Below are positions 22,601 through 39,872 of a DNA stretch of 64,000 nucleotides, piece by piece (the first letter of the stretch is position 1; each line of letters starts with the position of its first letter). The notes beneath the pieces are model-generated. The model ran no database searches and was not told where the DNA came from. It saw nothing but the letters and a program-made list of their open reading frames with translations. The stretch is from Watersipora subatra (Eukaryota; Bryozoa; Gymnolaemata; Cheilostomatida; Watersiporidae): contig NC_088711.1 of NCBI RefSeq assembly GCF_963576615.1, positions 8,674,869 through 8,738,868 on the forward strand, read 5' to 3'. The position numbers and the translations under genes are program-made.

Positions 22601-25600
22601 TATAAGCAACTGCAGTTGTAGCTGCCTCCTAGCTAGGATTGATATTTTATGTTGAATACTGCTCGGTTTCACCGTTTCAAGTGTTGCTAGGGTCTTTAGC
22701 TACAGCAGAATCTACTCGCTAACAAACAACTAGCAAATTGAAAAAATCTACAAATTTTTATTCAGAATATTGAAATGGATATAACTTATTCAAAGAACTT
22801 TCATTCCATAAAAGATATTTTTTATTCTGGCATTCACTACCACAGTGAATCTTCCTAAAAAGCCTCCAATACTGATCACATAAATATAAGTATTTATACA
22901 ATATAAATCACACCCTGAGAAATAGCGGTGAGTGTATTTATTGTAAGTGCTATACAGGCACACGAGTCATTAAAAATATTACCTGCGTTTGTGGCAGCCA
23001 GCTGAGCAAGAGGCCTAAGCCCTTCTGCCATCTTGTTTAGGTATGACTGCTCAAGCACGACACCAGGGAGAGCACGGAGAGGCTTGAGATGGTGTTCCAG
23101 GACATCCATACCATCTGAGTATAGATTTCTCTCAAAGTCGACAGCGAGGCATTCTCCTGAGATACAGGGGCCAATGTTAAGGCAGCACGGAAATACTTAG
23201 CTACCTTAATAAAGGGGTCTAACAAATAGACATTTCTAACTAAACTACAGCCCGGCAAAATATACTTTGTTGTATTTGGTCACTAATCAAACCTGACTCG
23301 AGAAAAAGCATTCATACATCTAGATTAAGATTGTTCACCATTGTCCCCACCATTTTCCTGCGGATGGGTGAAAAACAAAAACAATGTAGATTGCAGAGTT
23401 TTACAAACATGCCATTATCAGCAGCAAAGCAATTATAAACATTATTATGAATGCTGTATGACCATCTAATGTATGTTTTTTCAAAGATAAAAGGCAACTT
23501 TTTGTGAATCACGTATTTCAACCGACTGCTAAAATCTGTGTTTGATGGTCGGATTTCATGTCGAGCAACTGTTCTATTCTACATGGTGTTACAAATAATG
23601 AGATTTTTAAAACTATTCACAACCTGCAGTTTTTATTGATTTTTAAGCAAATCCATCACACTTTTAAACAGGCACTAGCTAAAGATGGTAGAGATACCCA
23701 GTGCAAATTTGTGACGAAAAGGAATACGAGACAATTGACACTTTCCTATCAGTTTAGTGAAGTAGCATGGCAAAGCAGTGCAACTTTTAGAGCCAAATTT
23801 TTGAAGTGACCTTCAACTTTATGGAACTTTGTTTACGATAATAAAACAGTGGAGTTCAACCAACCTATCACGGCTTTCATAGATGGCCTCAAATTGAGCC
23901 AATCATTTTTAAACAAAGCCACTATAATCTTTTTGCCCAACCAATCAGCGAAGAGCATCTCGTGGAAGACGAAAGGGGAGGAGGTAGCATGCTCAGTGAG
24001 TACAAGCAGCACGTAGTTACAAGAGGCCATGAAAGGCCCATTCAGGTGCAGGAACTCTTCCTTAGACTGTCCAAGCTTCTGATGGTGGATGACCTATAAC
24101 AACAATATAATCACTTCTTGCTTCTAATCAGGGCTGTATCTACCTGTTTGAAAATGGTACTGCGGAGAGAGTCCGAGAGGGGTGCTGAGTGCCCTCTCGG
24201 TGGGGGGTCCAGGGGTTCTCCACCAGGAGATTTTTTAGTATAACTAGTCAAAATGGTGCAAATCTAGCACACTTGGCTCCTGATGGGGCACATGTTCTAA
24301 CAGCAAATTTGACATTACAAACCACTGTTTTCAAAATATAAAACTGTTTATTGAGATTGTCTTTAACAACGCTTATTAAAAATATAATGTGAATGAAAGC
24401 TGCTAAAGGGGTTGGCCACAGCTAGCATGATGTAGAATTATCACTGGGTACAATGCTGAATGATGTAGAAAACGACTAGTTTCCTATGAAATAATTTAAT
24501 TAAATAATATTGAAGAATTAAAAAGTAAAATTAATAGAGCACCATGTTAAAAATAATGCACTTAAAATGTATTCTATACTACTGAGCAGTAGAATGAGTA
24601 AACTGAGTCATTTACACAAATACTTAATTAAAATTAATTTAAAGGAGGGAAGATCTTCCACTGTGGTAGTTTTTGAAAGTGTCAATGATAGCTTCTATCA
24701 TTGACACTTTCAAACTTGTTATAGCTTATCAGTTGGATCATTGTGCACATGTGGTATTAGTACGCTGTTCAGTCTTTTTTTACCCATAGAGGCCCTTATG
24801 GCAGTCAGAACCCGGTTAATAGCGCTGAATGATCTCTCTCAATCAATAATAATAATATAAATAATTAATAATAACAACCAATTCTCAATCGACCTTTTTA
24901 GTACATTGCTCAAATAACCAACACACAGCTTAAACACTGTAGTCCAACAGTGTGCTCCATCAATGATCTCTTTGAGTTGCAGTTGAGTTTGCAAAAAACG
25001 CACATGGTGATGAAAGGGATAATTTAGACATCAATGATACCTCTCGCGAAGCGCGTGACTTCAGTATTGTTACCACTGATACTGATTCAATATGGCGGCA
25101 CCCATAAGTGAAAATTTTGTGTTTCTTCAGCTTTTTAAAGATTTATTAAAAGCACGCAAATATGACGTGAATTTCGGGAATTTGAGCCTCAAAAAAAGGT
25201 ACTGTCATGGTAGTAGCTGCAGTATAGGAGGATACGGCCCTGCTTCTAATGTCATAAAAATATGTGAAAACAACACATTAGTGTAATGATTTGATTTTGA
25301 CTTTTTGATTTATTTTTATCAACAATAGTAATTAAACAAAAGAAAAAAAAGCTGGAAGTGTGATGAAGTTCATAATACGCATTAGCATAGCTAGTCGTGG
25401 CATCGGGCTTGTCGTCATCACGTAATCAAGATCAATTTTTATGAGTAATTAGGTTTTATTCACTTGTTAAAAAATGTAATCTAAGTTGATGAGGAGCAAT
25501 GATGAGCAGACCTAGTTGAACATAACTTAAAACTGCATGAATAAATTTATGCAGCTACAAAACAAATTAAACTAGACTTTTAAATAAATACTAAAGCAAA

Positions 25601-28600
25601 ATGCGAACTCGCTAATGTCATGAATGTAATATGTTCTAGCAAATATTCTTATAATATAAAGTTAAATGTATTCTGTACAATGAATGCCTACAATGAAATG
25701 GCTGAGTCTAACTTGTGTTCTAAACTATTTGGTTCATCCTTCAAAAGCTAGCACAGCCTCAATCTAAGACGATCAGCGTTTGTTTTTTGTCGACCAACCT
25801 GCAAGTTCTTTTTGTTGAGGTCTACTTTAAAAGTTTGAGCTAGTCGAACATCAGCTGGATCATAAATGAGATAGACGGCGTTAGCCTTAGCTCTGACTGT
25901 TCTGGCTCTCAGGTGCCAGTTGTCAGCTAGTTTCTGCTCTCGGTCTAGTGCTGCAAGGATGTTCTGCATTATCTTTTTCCTCACAATCCTGCTGTCTATG
26001 GCTGAAAGAGCGAAATCAACAAAGCTTACCGAGATTACTAAAATTTATGTATAGAAACATTCAGCTTAAGTAATATCCTGTATGTTCAACAGGACTATTG
26101 TTGCTAGAGAGAGGTTACTGAGATTTCAAGAACTGTATATTGATTGCTGAGTTGGCATGACAACACAACAATAATCAGTGAAGTGTTAGGAGATTTGAAC
26201 ATATACATGTACTGTTAAGATTGAATGGTCAATGCAAACGATCAAGTTACCAGACCAGTTAACAGTAAAGCACATCATTTGAGAGACATAAACTAACTGT
26301 CACAAAACCAACAAAAATGTCTCCTGAACGATTTTTTTTATTAATTTTGATGCAAGAGACATTCAGTGGTTGGTCTAAACAACGACTTGTCCGAAATAGT
26401 GGTTGACATACTCCAAGAATAACTAGAGTTAAAGGCAAGCTGAACATGAAATTAATAAAGAAATTGAAGCTTTTTGTTAAAATATAATTGGAGGTTGGCA
26501 CCCTACATTTGCCAACCTCCAATTATACAGACACCAAGTAATTACAGACACCTATATTTGCTTTAGTCTGAAACTTGGGTTCCCAGTTTCATAAGAGTAA
26601 ATGCCAGCCCCGGCATTTCAATTGTACATGAGAGTTAAGTCTAGGCTGTTTATGAAGAACAGTTAAGCAGAGCTGAAGTAAAGTTCACATGGCACAAGAT
26701 GTTGTTAAGTGGGTAGTATCGTTGCAAGAAGTCTTGCAATAGTGATTGTTCCCTTGATATATAATCGATTTCAGTTTTTCTATCATATTTCTGTTGCTTT
26801 TAATTTTGCCACCCAGACCTTATCATAAGTGATTTCCCAAGGTTCAAAGAAGTAATGGCAGAATACAGGAGAAAAGCAACAATAGAGGTCGATGAATGAG
26901 TGACTAGTCGAGAGTCTATTTGAGCATAGAGAATTTAAAATTTCCTTGTCAGCACTCGAGCTTTCACCTATTCAAACATCTTAGACTCACTTTAATCTAT
27001 CAACTATGCTAGCCAGTGACCTAAAGCAAATAAATCTACTAACAGTTTTCCGACTACTTTTACAATTATTATTTACATTGCCAATCCTATTCTTTCATGG
27101 CAGCAACTTATATTTCATTTCGAAGGCCCTCCAAAACTGGCTCTAGGATACCCTGATACTGGCTCTAGGATACCCTAAAACTGGCTCTAGGATACCCTGA
27201 TACTGTCTCTAGGATATCCTGATACTAGCTCTAGGATACTCCGATACTGGTTCTAGAATACCCTGATACTGGCTCTAGGATACCCTGAAACTGGCTCTAG
27301 GATACCCTGATACTGATTCTAGGATACTCTGATACTGGCTCTAGGATACCCTGATACTGGCTCTAGGATACCCCAAAACTGGCTCTAGGATACTCTGATA
27401 CTGACTCTAGGATACCCTGATACTGGCTCTAGGATACCCTGATACTGGCTCTAGGATACCCCCGAAACTGACTCTAGGATACCCTGATACACAATAGCAG
27501 TTTCAGCCTCACCGCATAAGATCAACAACAAATCTGTAGAATTGTATTCAAGAAATGCTTGAGAAACACTGTCATTGATTGCAACACAGCTGCCTTCAAT
27601 GCCGGGTGCCGTATTTTCACGCATACAATCGATACTACTCCCCTGAAAGATAGGTTGTTTGCGTGAATGGTTTCGATTTGCTTTTTCAACTATGGCTATG
27701 AGTTAAACACAATGCTAGAATGGAAGGAGCGCGTAGACACCAGCCAAGCTGCGATATAGCTAGGCTGGTGTTTACGCGCTCGCGATGTAGCTCAACAACA
27801 GACAAATCCTATTGATCCTTTATGAGAATTTTGAGATGAGCTCAACGGTTTTTTAAAATGGACTAAACTGTACATGAGATTTTCATAGATGAATGAATAC
27901 ACTAACCAACGAAAACATGAATTGAAGATAAGTAACAGGCTATTACCTGAACAATACCGACTAACTATCTAGCTCTGCAAAGTACGCTCATAAACAGATG
28001 AGATAAAGAGGAGTGTTTGGTTTGACATTGGCTACTGTTCTCTTTAAGTTGTACTGTCAATTCTCTAGTCACTTATAGACTTTGAGATAACTCGAAGAAT
28101 ATAAACCAGCAGGTACTGTACCAACGCTACCATTTCTGTCAAATAGCTTAATAAGAAAATAGATATATCTAGCAGACAGCCGAATGCCAGTAATGCGAGA
28201 GTGACTGGTTAACCAAAGATTCACTCTGAATATAAGCATGTAGGACAAATATGCTCAAGAGTAAATAAAATATTTACCACATGTACTGAGGTGTCCTAAT
28301 AAGGACAAAACAGCTGAGCGTCTAGAGATGCACACATCACGCCTAATTTATCCATTGCTTGAACACTCTTGTCGGTTATACTATTTTCATGATATTTAAC
28401 AGTTTACACACTCTGGAATGTTAAATTCTGTAATACATAGTTATGTGTAGTTTGATATTATGGCTAGGATTTGTCTATACGTCTCTGAAGAGAGTTTGAT
28501 ATTATGGCTAGGATTCGTCTATATGCCTCTGAAGAGTCATAACACGGAAAAAACATCACATATCAGGTACATGTATACACAAAGAGTGTTCAATATAAAC

Positions 28601-31600
28601 ACACCGTATACAGAAAGCGCTCTATATTTGAACTGTTTATATAATCAGTTAGTTGGTACATGTTTTAAATAACTTGACTGATTACAATTCATTTGAAATT
28701 GGCGTATACAATGTAACTCTGCCCAGAGCAATGCCATTTGTTCACTCTGGTCAAATAGAATGCAAATGTTTGACTGAACCAACCATTCCTGTAGGCATAC
28801 ATATGTTATACAAATTAGGCGCTCAAGTCTTGTTAGTACTGCATTTGACTGGCTTCCAGTACATGCTAGGTATTAGGGGCAAGAACAGTATTCAGTTTAG
28901 CTTCATTACCTTGGCTTCACAGTTTGCTCGTTAGTCGTTTGAAAACATATGCTATAGTTTAACAAAATTCTAACTGAATACTTCCATCATAATATTATTA
29001 TTGACGTAACTATCATCGATAATACCCATCGATAAAAGAGGGTGAGCTCAGTTGCGACATTAGCTCCTTAAACCGGCTGTGATGAACTAAGTGATTAGAC
29101 TTTCCGTTACCTCATTATCACTGAAAGTGGAGCATTATGACTGGCATTTGTTGATGAAACATTTTGACTACAATTGTCAAGCCACTTTGTTAACTTAATT
29201 GCATTATGACTATAATACCAGACCGTATTCAGAAATCGCGAAGAAAATGAAAAGATATATTCTGGTTTATAATACTGTTGTTAACACAACACCCTTTCAA
29301 TCAGCCAAACCTGATTGAAATGGTTTTAATTTGATTATAATTGAACACGCATTCAGTTGTAGGGCTATTTATTATTCAGCAGGCAAGGAGATAATACTTT
29401 ATGAATAGTCTTGGGTAAACTAGCGAACTGGTCACAGGATAAACTGTCTTTACAACATACGATATCATGCAAGACAACATGGTAATGCTAGTTAATGTTT
29501 GAATTTCTGTGTGGTTGAAATAATCAGTTTAGAAGCAGTTTCTGTTCTTTACCAGACTAGATAAAACTACTTTCTTCAAACCAATATAAAGTTTAGGCCA
29601 ATTAATGTACATTTTTGGTTGACAAATCATTCCCACTGACTGGTGTCAGCATTCCAGTTAACTTCAGAATGTTCTTAATATGACAACATTTTTTTAAAAG
29701 ATCCTTCTATTTTGCAACAATTAGTCAGCTAGCAAATGATGTAAAACAAGGGTTAATTATCTTTCACTCAATTGTTACACCAATAACCACACTGACCAGT
29801 GCCAGTCATGAAAGTTGTGCTGGTCAGGTTAGTTTTGTTGATGGCAGACATTTAAGATAAGTCTGTAAAGTTTGAGGTAACAGACATGTTAGTTGTTTTT
29901 AGTACATTGATTACCAAAAGCATGCTAGTCATACCAGAGATGTTATTATAAAAGGCATGTTAGTTATACCTGTAATGTTAGTATAAAAGGCATGTTACTC
30001 ATACCAGTGATGTTACTATAAAAGACATGCTAGTTATACCTGTGATGTTACTATAAAAGGCATGTTACTCATACCAGCGATGTTACTATAAAAGGCATGC
30101 TAGTTAAACCAGTAATGTTACTATAAAAGGCATATTACTCATACCAGTGATGTTACTATAAAAGGCATATTACTCATACCAGTGATGTTACTATAAAAGA
30201 CATGCTAGTTATACCAGTGATGTTACTATAAAAGGCATATTACTCATACCAGTGATGTTACTATAAAAGGCATATTACTCATACCAGTGATGTTACTATA
30301 AAAGACATGCTAGTTATACCTGTGATGTTACTATAAAAGGCATGTTACTCATACCAGCGATGTTACTATGAAAGGCATGTTAGTTATACCAGTGATGTTA
30401 CTATGAAAGGCATGTTAGTTATACCAGTGATGTTACTATAAAAGACATGCTAGTTATGCCTGTGATGTTACTATAAAAGGCATGTTAGTCATACCAGTGA
30501 TGTTACTATGAAAGGCATGTTAGTTATACCAGTGATGTTACTATAAAAGGCATATTACTCATACCTGTGATGTTACTATAAAAGGCATGTTACTCATACC
30601 AGCGATGTTACTATAAAAGGCATGCTAGTTATACCAGTAATGTTACTATGAAAGGCATGTTAGTCATACCTGTGATGTTACTATAAAAGACATGCTAGTT
30701 ATACCTGTGATGTTACTATAAAAGGCATATTACTCATACCAGTGATGTTACTATAAAAGACATGTTAGTCATACCAGTGATGTTACTATAAAAGACATGT
30801 TAGTTATACCTGGGATGTTACTATAAAAGACATGCTAGTTATACCTGTGATGTTAAACATAAAGCATGTTAGTGGAGTTAGTAATGTTCATCAGACCAAC
30901 AAAGATTGTCAAATCAGTTGCAGTATTTATCCTGCGCATGCTAGTTGTACTTTGTTGCATTATTGGCTCAGCGCACTTTATACAAAACAATTGATTAACT
31001 AAGAATGACTAGTGAAAAGCATCAAACAAACCGTGGCTGTAACAAGTGATTGGCAGTAGCTTTTGTAAAAACAAATGCTACTAAACAAGATGACAAACTA
31101 TTAGCGATGTTGATTTGCTATGATACAGTATCATGCTAATGCAATGTTTGCATGATAAGCTTAAAATAGCTAGATACACGATGTGACACATGCTAGAACA
31201 AGAGATACCTAAATGATTGACCATGTCATCGTCTCCCATGGATATGAGTAGAAAGCCATCAATCATTCTCTCAGCAAAGCTCTGACGATAAAACTCCTTA
31301 ATGCCCAAATCATGTAACCACTCCTGCAGATTGGACGTGTCCCAGCGGCAGATTTTCTGCACAGAATTACCAAAATTTGTGCGAACATGTAGAGGCAGCG
31401 TATTTTTGGATTCAAACAAGCATCGTTATGTAAACAATGTCACGTAAATGTGTGCATAGACTTGAAAGTATATTCAGAGGCATAAGAGCAGTAATCAAAT
31501 GACAATGAGCTATAATAAAATGACAACAATCAATAAAAACAACACTATATGCAAACCTTGCTTTTGTATTTCCCATCAAATCGTGCTTCAACATCATCGA

Positions 31601-32267
31601 CAGCCTTGAGAGGAGTATTAATAACAGCAAACTTCTCTAGTGTTTCCATAATGCTACCTAACACGACTGATGTTTTCTCCGCCATGCTAAGCCTCGCATT
31701 AACTGCCGTCGATAAATCTACAGGGTTTTCCAAAAGACTGGCGTAATGTTTCGAAATCTCTGTTTCAGTTAGTTTAGAATATAAAACGCTATATGTTTGC
31801 ACAGACTTGAGTTGTGAAAGATTTCTCTCCATGAGCGTTCGTGCCTCATACACTGAAACGGGGCATGTAAAATATTGATCAGATAAAATGAGGATAGCTG
31901 CTTGACATCTTTCAGCAGCTTCCATTCTTTGACTAAACCATATCGGACTATCAATACAATTCTCGTCTTTATCAAACCAGATATCATCAGCCATATTGTT
32001 CTCCTTAAGTTGTCGAACCATGTCACTGACAAAAGCCCTCTCTTCAAATCCAGCATCGGGTGAATATGAGATGTAAATTCCTTTCTTGACCCTTTTGGTT
32101 GTAGGTCGAGAATTATCCATAAAGTGTTTTGCACCAAACTCATCTGGAAAAGAATGGCTGTCATGCTCAGGATATCCATTCTCGTTTTCTTTTGTGTCAA
32201 GCTTCATCTCAACACCATTTGCTATACTGACTGCGATCACCCCATTTGTCTCATCTGTGCTTTCCAT
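19638..32267 (-). CDS. TIR-SAM-TIR-TIR protein
   Basis: Seven exons: 31557-32267, 31209-31356, 25799-26001, 23865-24093, 22983-23156, 20682-20761 and 19638-20069. They total 1977 nt, exactly 658 codons plus stop, with every phase matching. Order: a polar N-terminus (1-61); TIR1 ~62-165 (GIYISYSPDAGFEERAF, IWFDKDE); SAM ~239-308 (LQEWLHDLGIKEFYRQSFAE, then DSRIVRKKIMQNI); TIR2 ~327-435 (NAVYLIYDPADV, HEMLFADWLGKKIIVALF); a linker; TIR3 ~503-615 (QIFISYQWDM, GFQCWADN). The Glu of NAD-cleaving TIR domains (SARM1 E642) aligns with E399 in TIR2 and perhaps E141 in TIR1, but with D592 in TIR3. SAM domains usually oligomerise, so a SARM1-like signalling or NADase role is possible. There are no ARM repeats or membrane segments. 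The first coding exon follows an AG acceptor, so an upstream 5' UTR exon is likely. Confidence 0.85.
22189..22559. mobile_element. hAT-type non-autonomous transposon, 371 bp
   Basis: The termini are CAGGGGTC and GACCCCTG, with an exact 8-bp target duplication ATCTAGGT at 22181-22188 and 22560-22567. Both ends carry GTGGCTC-type subterminal motifs. It has no transposase frame. Sharp ends and a perfect duplication indicate a fairly young insertion in an intron of the TIR-SAM gene. Confidence 0.93.
24129..25242. mobile_element. hAT-type non-autonomous transposon, 1114 bp
   Basis: The ends CAGGGCTGTATC and GATACGGCCCTG are imperfect inverted repeats, flanked by the 8-bp direct repeat CTTCTAAT at 24121-24128 and 25243-25250. 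The inside is non-coding apart from a 64-codon frame without signature, and holds a perfect 20-bp-arm hairpin at 24672-24714. It lies between exons 3 and 4 of the TIR-SAM gene. Confidence 0.9.
24672..24714. repeat. Perfect hairpin, 20-bp arms
   Basis: TTTGAAAGTGTCAATGATAG is followed after three bases by its exact reverse complement. It sits in the middle of the 1114-bp hAT element. Confidence 0.9.
26483..26527. repeat. Perfect hairpin, 17-bp arms
   Basis: TATAATTGGAGGTTGGC, an 11-base loop, then the exact reverse complement. Intronic in the TIR-SAM gene. Confidence 0.9.
27138..27492. repeat. 22-bp tandem repeat, about 16 copies
   Basis: The unit is ACTGGCTCTAGGATACCCTG plus AT, with scattered substitutions. 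Intronic in the TIR-SAM gene. Confidence 0.95.
27727..27781. repeat. Inverted repeat, 19-bp arms
   Basis: GAGCGCGTAGACACCAGCC is mirrored by GGCTGGTGTTTACGCGCTC with a single mismatch. The arms are GC-rich compared with the surroundings. Confidence 0.85.
28451..28537. repeat. Tandem duplication, 44-bp period, two copies
   Basis: TTTGATATTATGGCTAGGAT followed by T/CGTCTATA and CTCTGAAGAG occurs twice in a row with four or so differences. Confidence 0.8.
29920..30866. repeat. 35-bp tandem repeat, about 27 copies
   Basis: The unit is TTACTATAAAAGGCATGTTA followed by CTCATACCAGTGATG. Variants alternate (GGCATGTTACT, GACATGCTAGT, GGCATATTACT), suggesting two or more subunit types. Lies in the 5.2-kb intron between exons 2 and 3 of the TIR-SAM gene. 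Confidence 0.95.
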
Positions 32268-33348
32268 TGTGCCTTCATTCGCCTGAACAATTTAAATAAT
32301 ATAATAAGTCTGTTGAAAGGTGTTCTGTTAAAACAACTGAAGCGCAAAAGACATGAGTTGAAAATTAAAGAAAAATACTAAGCCATATATATTACCTACT
32401 AATTACATATAGCAAATGATTATGTTATTATGCAGAACCTACATGTTTTCGTTAGATCAATGATATACAGCCCCCCCCCCCTGGGGGGCTGTATATCATT
32501 GGTAAGATGGACTATCAATACTGTTTTCAAAGTTGAGCTAGTAGAATCAGGTGTTGCATAATTTAATATCCTAAATTACCTGATTTATCAAAGCTTATTC
32601 ACCTATCCATGTAATGCCTACGTGCGTAATAAATCATTCTGTATACTACTATACCCTGTTGTTGTTTGAAACAAGGAAGCTCTCATGCTTGGTACATTAT
32701 AACACCAAGGAACTCGGAAAAATGTGCGATTACATGCATCTAAAAGTTGGTTGGACTAATCCATAAAAATTGAAAAAAAGAACCGTAACCTAAACCTAGA
32801 ATTATCCGCTTGTGAGATCCTAAGGCCTTTCAGATTTAGCCAACAAAATGTCTAAATGCTGATATGCCAACATTCTTTCTATCTGTTGTTTATGGTGTTT
32901 GTTATTGTAGTTGCCCATTAGATTTTAAGATTGTATATTTAAAACACATACGTTTATGTTTTTATAAAAAAAAACTACACATTGTCAGTTTTAAAAACAT
33001 CTTTAAAAAACAGCAAAACTGACATTATTACCGTAAGATCGTCTGCTCCTAATCTCCTACACAGATACAGCGCGAACCATGCCGCTGGTCTCTAATCGCA
33101 ACAAAACCTCACATCCGCGGAGATAACCTTAAAATTCAAAATAACTAATTTTTTGTTAAATTTTGTAATTTTTAAGTATAAAACAATTTAAAAATATTAT
33201 TAAAGTTTATGCTACGCTATAAAATTTAAATTTAAGTCAAAGTCGACATCAACGGAAAAGGCTTGTACGCACGCGCACATTCCAGGTTGCTTTGGATATT
33301 CCAATACAAAATTCATGTTCTTCACTAACTGTCTTTAATAATTGAATA
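32268..33348. promoter_or_regulatory. Divergent intergenic region between the TIR-SAM gene and IFT57
   Basis: 1.08 kb separates two genes that are transcribed away from each other, so both promoters should lie here. No TATA-type element stands out from the AT-rich background. A C-rich palindrome sits at 32459-32500. Confidence 0.4.
32459..32500. repeat. Palindrome with C-run / G-run arms
   Basis: AATGATATACAG plus a run of 13 C is followed by T, six G and the reverse complement CTGTATATCATT. Each arm is about 18 bp with almost no loop. Confidence 0.9.

Positions 33349-39872
<6,524 letters not shown>

Noticed and set aside
29920-30866. CRISPR-like array
   Set aside because: A continuous satellite without spacers.
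31769-32200. 143-codon minus-strand frame as a separate gene
   Set aside because: It is a shifted frame of the first TIR exon.
19638-32267. SARM1 orthologue
   Set aside because: No ARM repeats, one SAM instead of two, and three TIR domains in a different order.
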